Below are positions 45,092 through 52,402 of a DNA stretch of 64,000 nucleotides, piece after piece. The notes under the pieces are model-generated. The model did not search any database, was not told where the DNA came from, and saw only the letters and a list, made by a program, of their open reading frames with translations. Source of the stretch: Cupriavidus consociatus (lineage in GTDB: Bacteria; Pseudomonadota; Gammaproteobacteria; Burkholderiales; Burkholderiaceae); assembly GCF_017814975.1 (NCBI RefSeq), contig NZ_JAGIQA010000014.1, positions 161,582 to 225,581 of the forward strand, in the 5' to 3' direction. How positions within the stretch are numbered: position 1 is the stretch's first letter; each line of letters opens with the position of its first letter. The position numbers and the translations under genes were made by a program.

Positions 45092-45489
45092 GCAACGCCA
45101 CGCCCGAACTTCGCCGGATCAGGCGTTTTCTGTTATCGGGCGCCGCTTCCACATGCGTACATGTGGCGATTGCCACGACGCTCGTCAGCGCTCTGGAGAC
45201 GTCGCCGGCATTGGCAAACGGCGTAGCGTTCGTGTCAGCAACTGCATGTTCCTATTTGCTTAATACCCTCTGGAGCTTCCCATCCCCGCTGCACAAGCGG
45301 ACACTGGGACGCTTTTTCGCGGTATCCCTGATTGGCCTGTGCCTGACCATGGCGATTTCCGGGACGGCTCAGTACGTCGGCGCCAGCTATTGGGCAGGCC
45401 TGGCCTGCGTCCTGATGGCAGTCCCGGTCTTCACCTATCTTGCACACCGGGAATGGACCTTTCGGGCGCAGGCGTCAACGGGCACGTAG
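45088..45489 (+). CDS. GtrA-family membrane protein (putative polyprenyl-phosphate-sugar flippase)
   Basis: 133 residues, four membrane helices. Family marks: RRFLLSGAASTCVHVAIATTLV, NGVAFVSATACSYLLNTLWSF and the final YLAHREWTF. GtrA proteins are thought to flip undecaprenyl-phosphate-sugar made by GtrB-type enzymes. The GTG start at 45088 overlaps the methyltransferase stop. A GtrB-like gene lies convergently five bases away. Confidence 0.88.
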   Translation: MSNATPELRRIRRFLLSGAASTCVHVAIATTLVSALETSPALANGVAFVSATACSYLLNTLWSFPSPLHKRTLGRFFAVSLIGLCLTMAISGTAQYVGASYWAGLACVLMAVPVFTYLAHREWTFRAQASTGT

Positions 45490-45494
45490 CGTGT

Positions 45495-46520
45495 CTATGT
45501 GTCAGCGGCCGCTGACCGCTTGCCGCGGTCGATCCGGATGACGCGCTTGCTCGCTGCGATCTGCCGCTCCTGCCCCATCTCCTGATAGCGACGCCTTATC
45601 AGGTAGATCGGTCGCCCCTTGGCTTCGTCATAGATTCGGCCGACATATTCACCAACCACACCAAGCCCGATCAGTTGTATGCCTCCCAGGAACAACAACA
45701 CGGACAGCAGTGACGCGTAGCCCGGGACATCGACCCCAAGGACCAGAGTACGCCCCACGATAAAGGCACCATAACCAAAAGCACCAAATGCGATCACGCT
45801 CCCGATGTAGGTCCAGCTGCGCAGCGGCATGGTGCTGAAGCTGGTAATGCCTTCGAGCGCCAGGTTCCACAGCCGCCAGCCCGAGAATTTGGAACGTCCC
45901 GCACTGCGCGCTGCCCGTTCATAAGGCACGATGACTGTCCGATATCCCACCCAAGCAAACAAGCCTTTCATGAAGCGATGGCGTTCCGGCAGTTGCTTCA
46001 ACGCATTGATCACCGAGCGATCCATCAGGCGGAAGTCGCCGACGTTCTCAGGGATTTTCAGGTCAGACACGGAGTTATGCACGCGGTAATAGGCTGCCGC
46101 GGTCAGTCGCTTCAGGAAGGAGTCGCTGGCCCGGCTGGTGCGCTGCGCCAGGACCACCTCGGCCCCCTGCCGCCAGCGCTGGACCAGCGTGGGTATCAGC
46201 TCAGGCGGATCCTGCAAGTCAGCATCGAAGGGAATCACGGCATCTCCGGTCGCCTCATCGATGCCGGCGGTCAGCGCCGCTTCCTTGCCAAAATTGCGCG
46301 TCAGGTCTATCACGCGGATGCGCCCGTCGCGACGCGACTCGAGCAACAGCCGTGCAAGCGTATCGTCCGTGCTGCCATCATTGACGCAGACGATCTCGAA
46401 GCTGGTGGCCGGGATCGATTCCAGCACCGGAACCACACTCGAGAAAAATGCGTGTAGCGCCGACTCCTCGTTGTAGAACGGTACCACCAGTGAAAGCAGC
46501 TTCGACTCAAAGTTGGCCAT
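45495..46520 (-). CDS. GT2 glycosyltransferase, GtrB/DPM1-like
   Basis: 341 residues. GT-A fold with VNDGSTDDT and the metal motif DADLQDPPE; then NFGKEAALTAGIDEA and DFRLMDRSVINALKQLPERHRFMKGLFAWVGY, typical of bactoprenol glucosyl- and ArnC-type transferases. Two C-terminal membrane helices (WTYIGSVIAFGAFGYGAFI and LLSVLLFLGGIQLIGLGVVGEYVGRIYDE). It would load a sugar onto undecaprenyl phosphate at the inner membrane. Convergent with GtrA, and 39 bases downstream of the GT87-like gene on its own strand. Confidence 0.92.
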   Translation of the reverse strand: MANFESKLLSLVVPFYNEESALHAFFSSVVPVLESIPATSFEIVCVNDGSTDDTLARLLLESRRDGRIRVIDLTRNFGKEAALTAGIDEATGDAVIPFDADLQDPPELIPTLVQRWRQGAEVVLAQRTSRASDSFLKRLTAAAYYRVHNSVSDLKIPENVGDFRLMDRSVINALKQLPERHRFMKGLFAWVGYRTVIVPYERAARSAGRSKFSGWRLWNLALEGITSFSTMPLRSWTYIGSVIAFGAFGYGAFIVGRTLVLGVDVPGYASLLSVLLFLGGIQLIGLGVVGEYVGRIYDEAKGRPIYLIRRRYQEMGQERQIAASKRVIRIDRGKRSAAADT

Positions 46521-46559
46521 GTTGGCATCCCCCAGGGCGCGGTACCGAGCGCCTCGTCA

Positions 46560-47795
46560 TCAGGCATCACGTGGTGCCTTACCCGTGCGTTCCAGCCGGA
46601 TTCTCCAGACGCCCAGCGCCAGCGCCAGCAACAACCCCAGCGGCATCGGCTGAAAATCGATCCGTCCACCCATAGACATGCCGTACAGCGGCAGCAGCCA
46701 CAGCAGCACCAGCAGTTCGCGCTCCCCCCACAACCAGCCATTGCGGTGGCCGTGTATTCCCAGCCAGGCAATGGCGAATCCGAGGAAAGCAAGGTCATAG
46801 TCATAGAGGTAGGCCGGCACCAACAGCCCGGCACAGACCAGTACCGCGACGCGCAGCGCAAAACTGCACGGCCAGGCCCACGCGTAAACCACTGCGGCCA
46901 GCGCCGCGATCGCCACCAGAGCGTGCAGGCCGTATGACCAGCCCAGGCTGCCCGATAGCATCTTCACCGCCGCGAATACCGTCGGCATACGTTCAAGCAA
47001 CATCGCCCCCTTCTGCAACTCAGCGGTCATGCGACCGGCGTTATGCAGGAAGGCGAGGAAGGCGTCAGGGCCAAACACCAGCAGCGCCGTTAGCAACAGC
47101 AGCGCGGCCGTAGCCGCCATCGCACCCAACGCGCGCCAGTTGCGGCTGCACAGCAGCGCCACCGGAAACACGATCGCGAGATGTGGCTTCACCGTGACCA
47201 GTCCCAGGAGCACGCCAGCCAGCACTGGCCGCGAGCGCAAACAGGCCAGCGCCATACCGGCACAGCCCGCCAGCCACAGGGCGTTCTGCCCGCTGGCAAG
47301 CACCACGGCAATTCCCGGAAACGCAACCCCGGCCAGCCAGGCTTGCCGCGGCAGCGTCCGGCACAGCGCATGCACATACCAGCCCGCGCCCCCGGCGAGA
47401 AAGAGAAACGTGGCCAGCCCATATGGCAGCAGCCCAAACGCCAGCACGAAGAGCAGGAAAGTCGGCGGATACACCCACGGCAGCACGCCATAGCCAAGCG
47501 CAATTTCCGGCACCGTCGCCACTTCCACTTCGCGCAGCATGGCGTAGTCATAGGGTGCGACCGCGCCGTGAGTCAGTGCCAGCTTGGCGGCGCTCCAGAA
47601 CACAACGAAGTCTGCGCCAGGATCGAACACCCCAGGCACGTCAAGTACACAGGCGCGGAAGGTCCAGATCCCGAAGTACAGCGCATAGCAAAGCAGCGCT
47701 ACGTACGAGTACAAGCGCAGGCGGCCGGCGTCGAGCCAGTGAGCGGTTGCCGAACTGAAGAGCGCGCGGCGTGCGCCGAAATCCGTGGAGGCCAT
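46560..47795 (-). CDS. GT87/DUF2029-type membrane glycosyltransferase
   Basis: 411 residues with about ten membrane helices. The first periplasmic loop has PGADFVVFWSAAKLALTHGAVAPYDY, with the conserved acidic residue and YDY of polyprenol-dependent GT-C mannosyltransferases; VTVKPHLAIVFPVALL follows in the middle. It would transfer a sugar from a polyprenyl-phosphate donor on the periplasmic side. It is ahead of the GT2 gene and immediately behind a possible small ORF whose stop is one base before this ATG. Confidence 0.85.
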   Translation of the reverse strand: MASTDFGARRALFSSATAHWLDAGRLRLYSYVALLCYALYFGIWTFRACVLDVPGVFDPGADFVVFWSAAKLALTHGAVAPYDYAMLREVEVATVPEIALGYGVLPWVYPPTFLLFVLAFGLLPYGLATFLFLAGGAGWYVHALCRTLPRQAWLAGVAFPGIAVVLASGQNALWLAGCAGMALACLRSRPVLAGVLLGLVTVKPHLAIVFPVALLCSRNWRALGAMAATAALLLLTALLVFGPDAFLAFLHNAGRMTAELQKGAMLLERMPTVFAAVKMLSGSLGWSYGLHALVAIAALAAVVYAWAWPCSFALRVAVLVCAGLLVPAYLYDYDLAFLGFAIAWLGIHGHRNGWLWGERELLVLLWLLPLYGMSMGGRIDFQPMPLGLLLALALGVWRIRLERTGKAPRDA

Positions 47796-47796
47796 A

Positions 47797-47922
47797 TCAG
47801 TTCCGCACCATGGCGCCCGCGGTGATCAGTAGCCCTACGTCGCTGCCTGCGCGCTTGCACTGCTGACCAGGCAAAACGCTGGTGTCACGTGCCGCAGCTC
47901 GCCGGATAGGTGCCTGCGTCAT
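47797..47922 (-). CDS. Possible small ORF or leader upstream of the GT87-like gene
   Basis: 41 codons, MTQAPIRRAAARDTSVLP... ending ITAGAMVRN. A strong ribosome site AAGGGGG lies about six bases before its ATG, better than that of the glycosyltransferase gene. Its stop is one base from the next ATG, so translation would be tightly coupled. No membrane segment, and no family recognised. It may be a leader peptide or a real small protein. Confidence 0.4.
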   Translation of the reverse strand: MTQAPIRRAAARDTSVLPGQQCKRAGSDVGLLITAGAMVRN

Positions 47923-49001
47923 GGAATTCCCCCTTCTGCTTTGTGTGTGCGGGCCGTCTGTGACGCATTGCGCTATTGATTCCGGCGGCAATGGGATGCC
48001 CGTGTTTTCGCCTAGTGTTGATGCGCGCGGGGCATTAACGCAAGACAGAAGGAGTCCTTGCGGCAAGGATGGCGCGGCACAAAACACGCTGGAAGGCATC
48101 GACGTTGCGATTCTGAATCACCGGGCCTGCAGGCCTCCGGAAGCCGCCATGGGAAAGGAGTTGCGGGATGCCGCCAGGCCCCGGCAATGATCATCGCGAT
48201 GTCATCCGCAACCCGCTGACGTTTCTATCCGGAAACGTCGCCCCCGCAGGCAGGCGGCTCGTCCATCTGTCTATCGGAGACGCCCGGATCATCCGTGCCT
48301 GTCTCTCGCGCTCAACCGAGTGCGGTACGCGTCGCGCTCAACTTCATCCTTATGGTTGAGTCGCGTGCATGTACCCAGACCCCACACACCGGGCCAGGCC
48401 GAATCACCCGCTCATCCGAAAGTCGCGTCATCCGAAATCCGTTGCCGCGCAAGCGTTTCCGGGTGGCAACGAGCGCCAGCCAAATTCGTGCATTTTGACT
48501 TGTTCGGATCGGCCCCGAACTGGAGCACCTGCCGCAAAGCCTTGTGCGACAACGGTTTGCGTCTATCTGGCCCGCGCTTTGCCTATGCCAGGCATGCGGC
48601 GCACCGCCAGACGCACCGCAACTGCCAGCACAGCGATTGCCGGCAGCAGACAGATACGGGGAACAAGAACATGCCATCAAATCGCCAGCTTGCGAATCCG
48701 CACCGTTTTGCCGCAATGGCTGCTGCCTATGCACGCCGCGGCAGCAGCGTGCGACCACGCGCTTCCGCACGCGCTGGAATGAGTCATCACGCCATGCGCT
48801 GCATGCACACGGCGGCCGAACGCAGGCTGCTGGCACGTAGCCCGCGCGGTGCTCGCGCCGGCGCCGGGCGCTGGCCGTTCCATGCCTGCGCCACCTGCGC
48901 GCCGCCGGCCAGCCGCTTCATCCACCACTGATCCCGTCGTTATGCAGCAACTGGTTTAAAAGCCCGCCAGGGCATCTTATTTCTCACAGAAGGAGATTGT
49001 C
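47923..49001. other. Long non-coding leader region upstream of flp
   Basis: About 1.08 kb without a convincing gene, lying between the divergent glycan genes and the Tad operon. It holds two direct TCATCCGAAA repeats 16 bases apart (48412-48437), a CGTTGCC/GGCAACG inverted repeat (48440-48471), and a sigma-54-like sequence at 48568-48583. One 63-codon frame (48168-48359) has a good ribosome site, but its product looks unstructured. The Tad operon promoter must lie here. Confidence 0.5.
48568..48583 (+). promoter_or_regulatory. Sigma-54-like promoter candidate upstream of flp
   Basis: TGGCCCGCGCTTTGCC matches TGGCACG-N4-TTGC with one change and correct GG-N10-GC spacing. It is about 420 bases before flp, so the leader would be long. 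One such match by chance in 64 kb of GC-rich DNA is plausible. Confidence 0.3.
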
Positions 49002-49184
49002 ATGCAAAACCTGATCCAAACCGTGAAGCAATTTGTCCGCGATGAAGACGGCGTGACTGCCATCGAATACGGCCTGATCGCCGCGCTGATCGCCGTCGTG
49101 ATCATCACCACGGTGACGACCGTCGGGACCAACCTGAGCTCGGTCTTCAGCTTCATCGGCGACAAGCTGAAGTTGCCCGCCTGA
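49002..49184 (+). CDS. flp: Flp-type IVb pilin (major pilin)
   Basis: 60-residue prepilin. A 17-residue leader ends in glycine (FVRDEDG) followed by VTAIEYGLIAALIAVVIITTV: the TadV cleavage site, the essential glutamate at +5 and tyrosine at +6, and the hydrophobic assembly helix. An AAGGAG ribosome site precedes the ATG. First gene of the Tad operon. Confidence 0.95.
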   Translation: MQNLIQTVKQFVRDEDGVTAIEYGLIAALIAVVIITTVTTVGTNLSSVFSFIGDKLKLPA

Positions 49185-49276
49185 TTCGGAGCCACGCTGC
49201 TCGTGCGGGTGTGGGCTGGCACGTCTGCAGCCCACATCCTGCCGAGGCCCTGGATACACCAAGCTTGGAGGCAGCC

Positions 49277-49459
49277 ATGGCAGGCCCGATTGCAATGTGG
49301 AACGCATTTCAACGCGACCAGAACGGCGTCAGCTCAATCGAGTACGCGTTGCTCGCTGCGCTGATTGCCATGGCCATCGTTATTGCTGTCGGCGCGCTTG
49401 GCATCCAGGTCAATGCACTCTACGAGATGGTCGTGGCAGTCATGCCGGCCATGCCCTGA
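49277..49459 (+). CDS. Second Flp-type pilin
   Basis: 60 residues, same layout as Flp: 17-residue leader ending RDQNG, then VSSIEYALLAALIAMAIVIAVGAL. The C-terminus is short and ends PAMP, unlike Flp. The ATG at 49277 has GGAGG six bases upstream. It is probably a minor pilin; TadV should process it. Confidence 0.9.
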   Translation: MAGPIAMWNAFQRDQNGVSSIEYALLAALIAMAIVIAVGALGIQVNALYEMVVAVMPAMP

Positions 49460-49474
49460 ATCGCGAGGACTGCC

Positions 49475-49978
49475 ATGCTCCCCACCTCGGCGCTCTCACC
49501 GTATATCGGCCCGATCACCATTGCGATCGTGCTTACCGCCGCAGCACTCGACCTGCAGCACCGCCGCATCCCGAACTGGCTCACGTTCGGCGCGTGGCTG
49601 CTCGCCCTGCCGGCGCAGCTGGCCATCCATGGCCTGGCCAGCGGGCTTTCCGCCTGGGGGCTGGGCTGGCTCACCGGGCTGGCCATGTTCCTGCCCTTGT
49701 ACGTCCTGCGCGGCATGGCAGCCGGCGACGTCAAACTGATGGCAGCCGTGGGCGCGTGGCTCGGCCCGGCCATGGCGTTACAGATCTCGATGATGACCTT
49801 CCTGCTCGGGGGAGTCTGGGCGCTGACCCATGTCTACTGGTTTCGTCACGGCAACCAGGTATTAAGGAACATCGCCGGCATTGCGCGCGGAAGGGCCCGT
49901 GCCCCCTCGGTCGGCTCCATGCCCTACGGAGTTCCCATCGCCGCGGGCACGCTGGTGATGCTTTTCGTCGGCTCATGA
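49475..49978 (+). CDS. tadV: Flp prepilin peptidase TadV/CpaA
   Basis: 167-residue A24-family aspartyl membrane protease of the short type that lacks the methyltransferase domain. Catalytic aspartates D26 (AALDLQHRRIPNW) and D85 (AAGDVKLM). Five or six membrane helices. Cleaves the leader of the two Flp pilins and probably the TadE-like pseudopilins. GAGGA precedes the ATG. Confidence 0.93.
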   Translation: MLPTSALSPYIGPITIAIVLTAAALDLQHRRIPNWLTFGAWLLALPAQLAIHGLASGLSAWGLGWLTGLAMFLPLYVLRGMAAGDVKLMAAVGAWLGPAMALQISMMTFLLGGVWALTHVYWFRHGNQVLRNIAGIARGRARAPSVGSMPYGVPIAAGTLVMLFVGS

Positions 49979-50053
49979 CGCGCGACACAACACCATGGTC
50001 GCAGGCGGCCGCCTTGACAACAACGCACAGCACAGCGAACGGGGGAAACAGCA

Positions 50054-51469
50054 ATGACTGAGCATCACGAGTCCAACCATGCACCGCGACTGCTTGAACC
50101 GGTACCGCCGGCTGCCCGCAGCGCGCAGGGCGAACCCGCTGCAGTACCTATGCCGCCCTGGCACGTGCCGCCGCGCAGCATTGCCGATACAGGACTGGAT
50201 ACCTCGCTGCTGCTGGGGCTGCTGCTCAAGGCCGCATACCTGCACCGCAGCGTCACCCTGGCCGTGCTGACGGAGTCTCTCAAGCTTCCCGCCACAGTGG
50301 CCAATGAAGTGGCCGCAGTGGCTGTGCGCGAGCGCCTGATGGAAGTGGCGCACCGCGGCGCCAGCGACCTGGATGTGCGCTTCCGCCTGACCGAGGCCGG
50401 CTACACACGCGCCGCGGAGTCAACCGCGCGCTGCAGCTACTCCGGCGCGGCGCCGGTCACGCTGGACGCATACCTGGATGCCGTGCAGCGCCACTCGGTC
50501 AGCCACGCCTCAGTCAGCAAGGCGGATGTCACGGCCGCTTTCCATGACCTGGTGATCCCGGCGCGCCTGCTCGACGCGATCGGCATGGCGCTGAACACCT
50601 GCCGCGCGCTGATGATCTATGGCCCCGCCGGCAGCGGCAAGACCTACCTGGCGCAACGCCTGGGCATGCTGCTGCCCGGCGCGGTCCCGGTGCCGCATGC
50701 GATCACCGTGGCCGGCGAAATCATCCAGGTGTTCGACCCGCTGGTGCATGTACCCATCGACGACAGCGAAGCGTCGCCCGCGCGCCGCGTGCTGGACCGG
50801 CGCTGGGTGGTGTGCCACCGCCCGGTGGTGCTGTCCGGCGGCGAGCTGACACTGTCGATGCTGGACCTGCGCTACGACAGCGCCGCCGGCTTCTACCAGG
50901 CGCCGCCGCACATGAAGGCCAACAACGGCATCTACATCATCGATGACCTGGGCCGGCAACTGGTTGGGGTCGATGCCCTGCTCAACCGCTGGATCGTGCC
51001 GCTGGACCGCAACGTCGACATGTTCACGCTGCGCACCGGCGTGCGCTTCTCGATTCCGTTCGATGTGTGGCCGGTGTTCTCCAGCAACCTGGAGCCCGCG
51101 GAACTCGCCGACGACGCCTTCCTGCGCCGGCTCGGCAGCAAGCTCTACGTGGGCGCGCTGTCGCGGGACGACTACCGCCAGATCTATCAGCGCACAGCCG
51201 CCGACTTCGGCCTGACCACCAGCGAATCTGACTTCGACTTCCTGGTGCAGAGCCTGCATGACTCGGGCGACATGCCGCTGCTCGCCTGCATCCCGCGCGA
51301 CCTGCTACGGCTGGTTGCCTCGAGCGTGCGCTACCACGGCCATGCCCCGCACGTCACCGAGGAGGCACTGCTGGTTGCCTGGCAGACGTACTACGGCCTG
51401 CGACCCGACGCCGGGACGCCGCCGGCGACCCGCCACCTCTGGCACGAAGAGCGCCGCGCCGCGGGCTGA
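50054..51469 (+). CDS. AAA+ ATPase of unknown role inside the Tad operon
   Basis: 471 residues, no membrane segment. Residues 45-140 look like a winged-helix region (LKAAYLHRSVTLAVLTESLKLPATVANEVAAVAVRERLM). A single AAA+ module follows: Walker A GPAGSGKT at 190-197, Walker B IYIIDDL at 293-299, a sensor-1-like SSNLEP near 345, and RRLGSKLYVG with arginines placed like a finger. It is not TadA (no secretion-ATPase motifs) and not TadZ (no deviant P-loop). GGGGGAAAC precedes the ATG and rcpC follows by 42 bases. Possible roles are remodelling of the pilus machine or nucleic-acid-linked regulation; neither is shown. Confidence 0.8.
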   Translation: MTEHHESNHAPRLLEPVPPAARSAQGEPAAVPMPPWHVPPRSIADTGLDTSLLLGLLLKAAYLHRSVTLAVLTESLKLPATVANEVAAVAVRERLMEVAHRGASDLDVRFRLTEAGYTRAAESTARCSYSGAAPVTLDAYLDAVQRHSVSHASVSKADVTAAFHDLVIPARLLDAIGMALNTCRALMIYGPAGSGKTYLAQRLGMLLPGAVPVPHAITVAGEIIQVFDPLVHVPIDDSEASPARRVLDRRWVVCHRPVVLSGGELTLSMLDLRYDSAAGFYQAPPHMKANNGIYIIDDLGRQLVGVDALLNRWIVPLDRNVDMFTLRTGVRFSIPFDVWPVFSSNLEPAELADDAFLRRLGSKLYVGALSRDDYRQIYQRTAADFGLTTSESDFDFLVQSLHDSGDMPLLACIPRDLLRLVASSVRYHGHAPHVTEEALLVAWQTYYGLRPDAGTPPATRHLWHEERRAAG

Positions 51470-51511
51470 ACCGGATACCACCACACACGGATTACTGCAG
51501 GGAGAACCATC

Positions 51512-52351
51512 ATGAAAAACACACGTGCAATCTTCATGCTGCTGATCGCTCTCGTCGCCGGCGTGGCGGCGGTGGTGTCGGCATCGCGCTGGCTGGTGCA
51601 GCAGTCGTCGAGTTCGGTTCGCCAGGTCGTGGTTGCCGCCAACGACCTGAACCTGGGACAGCCGCTGAACGGCAGCCAGCTGCGGCTGGTGAGCTGGCCG
51701 GCGGTCAGCGTCCCGCCGGGCGCATTCGAAGACGTCAAGGAGCTGGAAGGCCGCGTGGTGCGCACCAGCCTGCAGCGCGGCGAGCCGGTGCTGGATGCCA
51801 AGCTGGCGCCGATCGGCACCAAGGGCGGCCTGTCGGCGGTCATCAACGAGGGCAAACGTGCCATCACGGTCCGCGTCAATGACGTGGTCGGCGTGGCGGG
51901 CTTCGCCCTGCCAGGCAATCACGTCGACGTGATCGTCAACACCAACGAGGAAGCGAAGAGCACGCAGAACGGCAGCATCTCGAAAATCGTGCTCGAGAAG
52001 ATCCTGGTGCTGGCGGTGGCGCAGCAGGTCAGCCGCGATGACACGCAGCCCAAGGTGGTCAACGCGGTAACGCTGGAAGTCTCGCCCGAGCAGGCCGAAA
52101 AGCTCGACGTGGCCCGCAGCGTCGGCACCCTGTCGCTGGTGCTGCGTAATCAGATGGATGTAGCCGACATCAACACCGGCGGTGCAACCAAGGGCACCCT
52201 GCTCGGCAAGGCACCGGAGGCGCCGCCCAAGGTGGTGACCCAGACCACCACGCGCACCGTGGTCAAGACCCGCACCGTGGCCGCCCAGCCCGTGCGTGGC
52301 AACTGCATCGGCGTGCTGTCCGGCATGCAGGGCGCGCTCGAGTGTTTCTAG
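51512..52351 (+). CDS. rcpC: Flp pilus assembly protein RcpC/CpaB
   Basis: 279 residues. N-terminal membrane anchor (IFMLLIALVAGVAAVVS), then the SAF domain RQVVVAANDLNLGQPLNGSQLRLVSWP and a CpaB/RcpC C-terminal region (GVAGFALPGNHVDVIV, AVTLEVSPEQAEKL). Periplasmic partner of the secretin. The tail is threonine-rich and ends with two cysteines (GNCIGVL, LECF). Confidence 0.92.
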   Translation: MKNTRAIFMLLIALVAGVAAVVSASRWLVQQSSSSVRQVVVAANDLNLGQPLNGSQLRLVSWPAVSVPPGAFEDVKELEGRVVRTSLQRGEPVLDAKLAPIGTKGGLSAVINEGKRAITVRVNDVVGVAGFALPGNHVDVIVNTNEEAKSTQNGSISKIVLEKILVLAVAQQVSRDDTQPKVVNAVTLEVSPEQAEKLDVARSVGTLSLVLRNQMDVADINTGGATKGTLLGKAPEAPPKVVTQTTTRTVVKTRTVAAQPVRGNCIGVLSGMQGALECF

Positions 52352-52402
52352 CCACGGCCCACCATTTCTGACATGCGATTCCGCTCCGGGGGGAGAACCA
52401 AA

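Noticed and set aside
48168..48359. 63-codon frame with an AAGGAG site in the flp leader
   Set aside because: The ribosome site is good, but the peptide shows no fold, signal or family and the region otherwise looks non-coding. Kept only as a note in the region entry.
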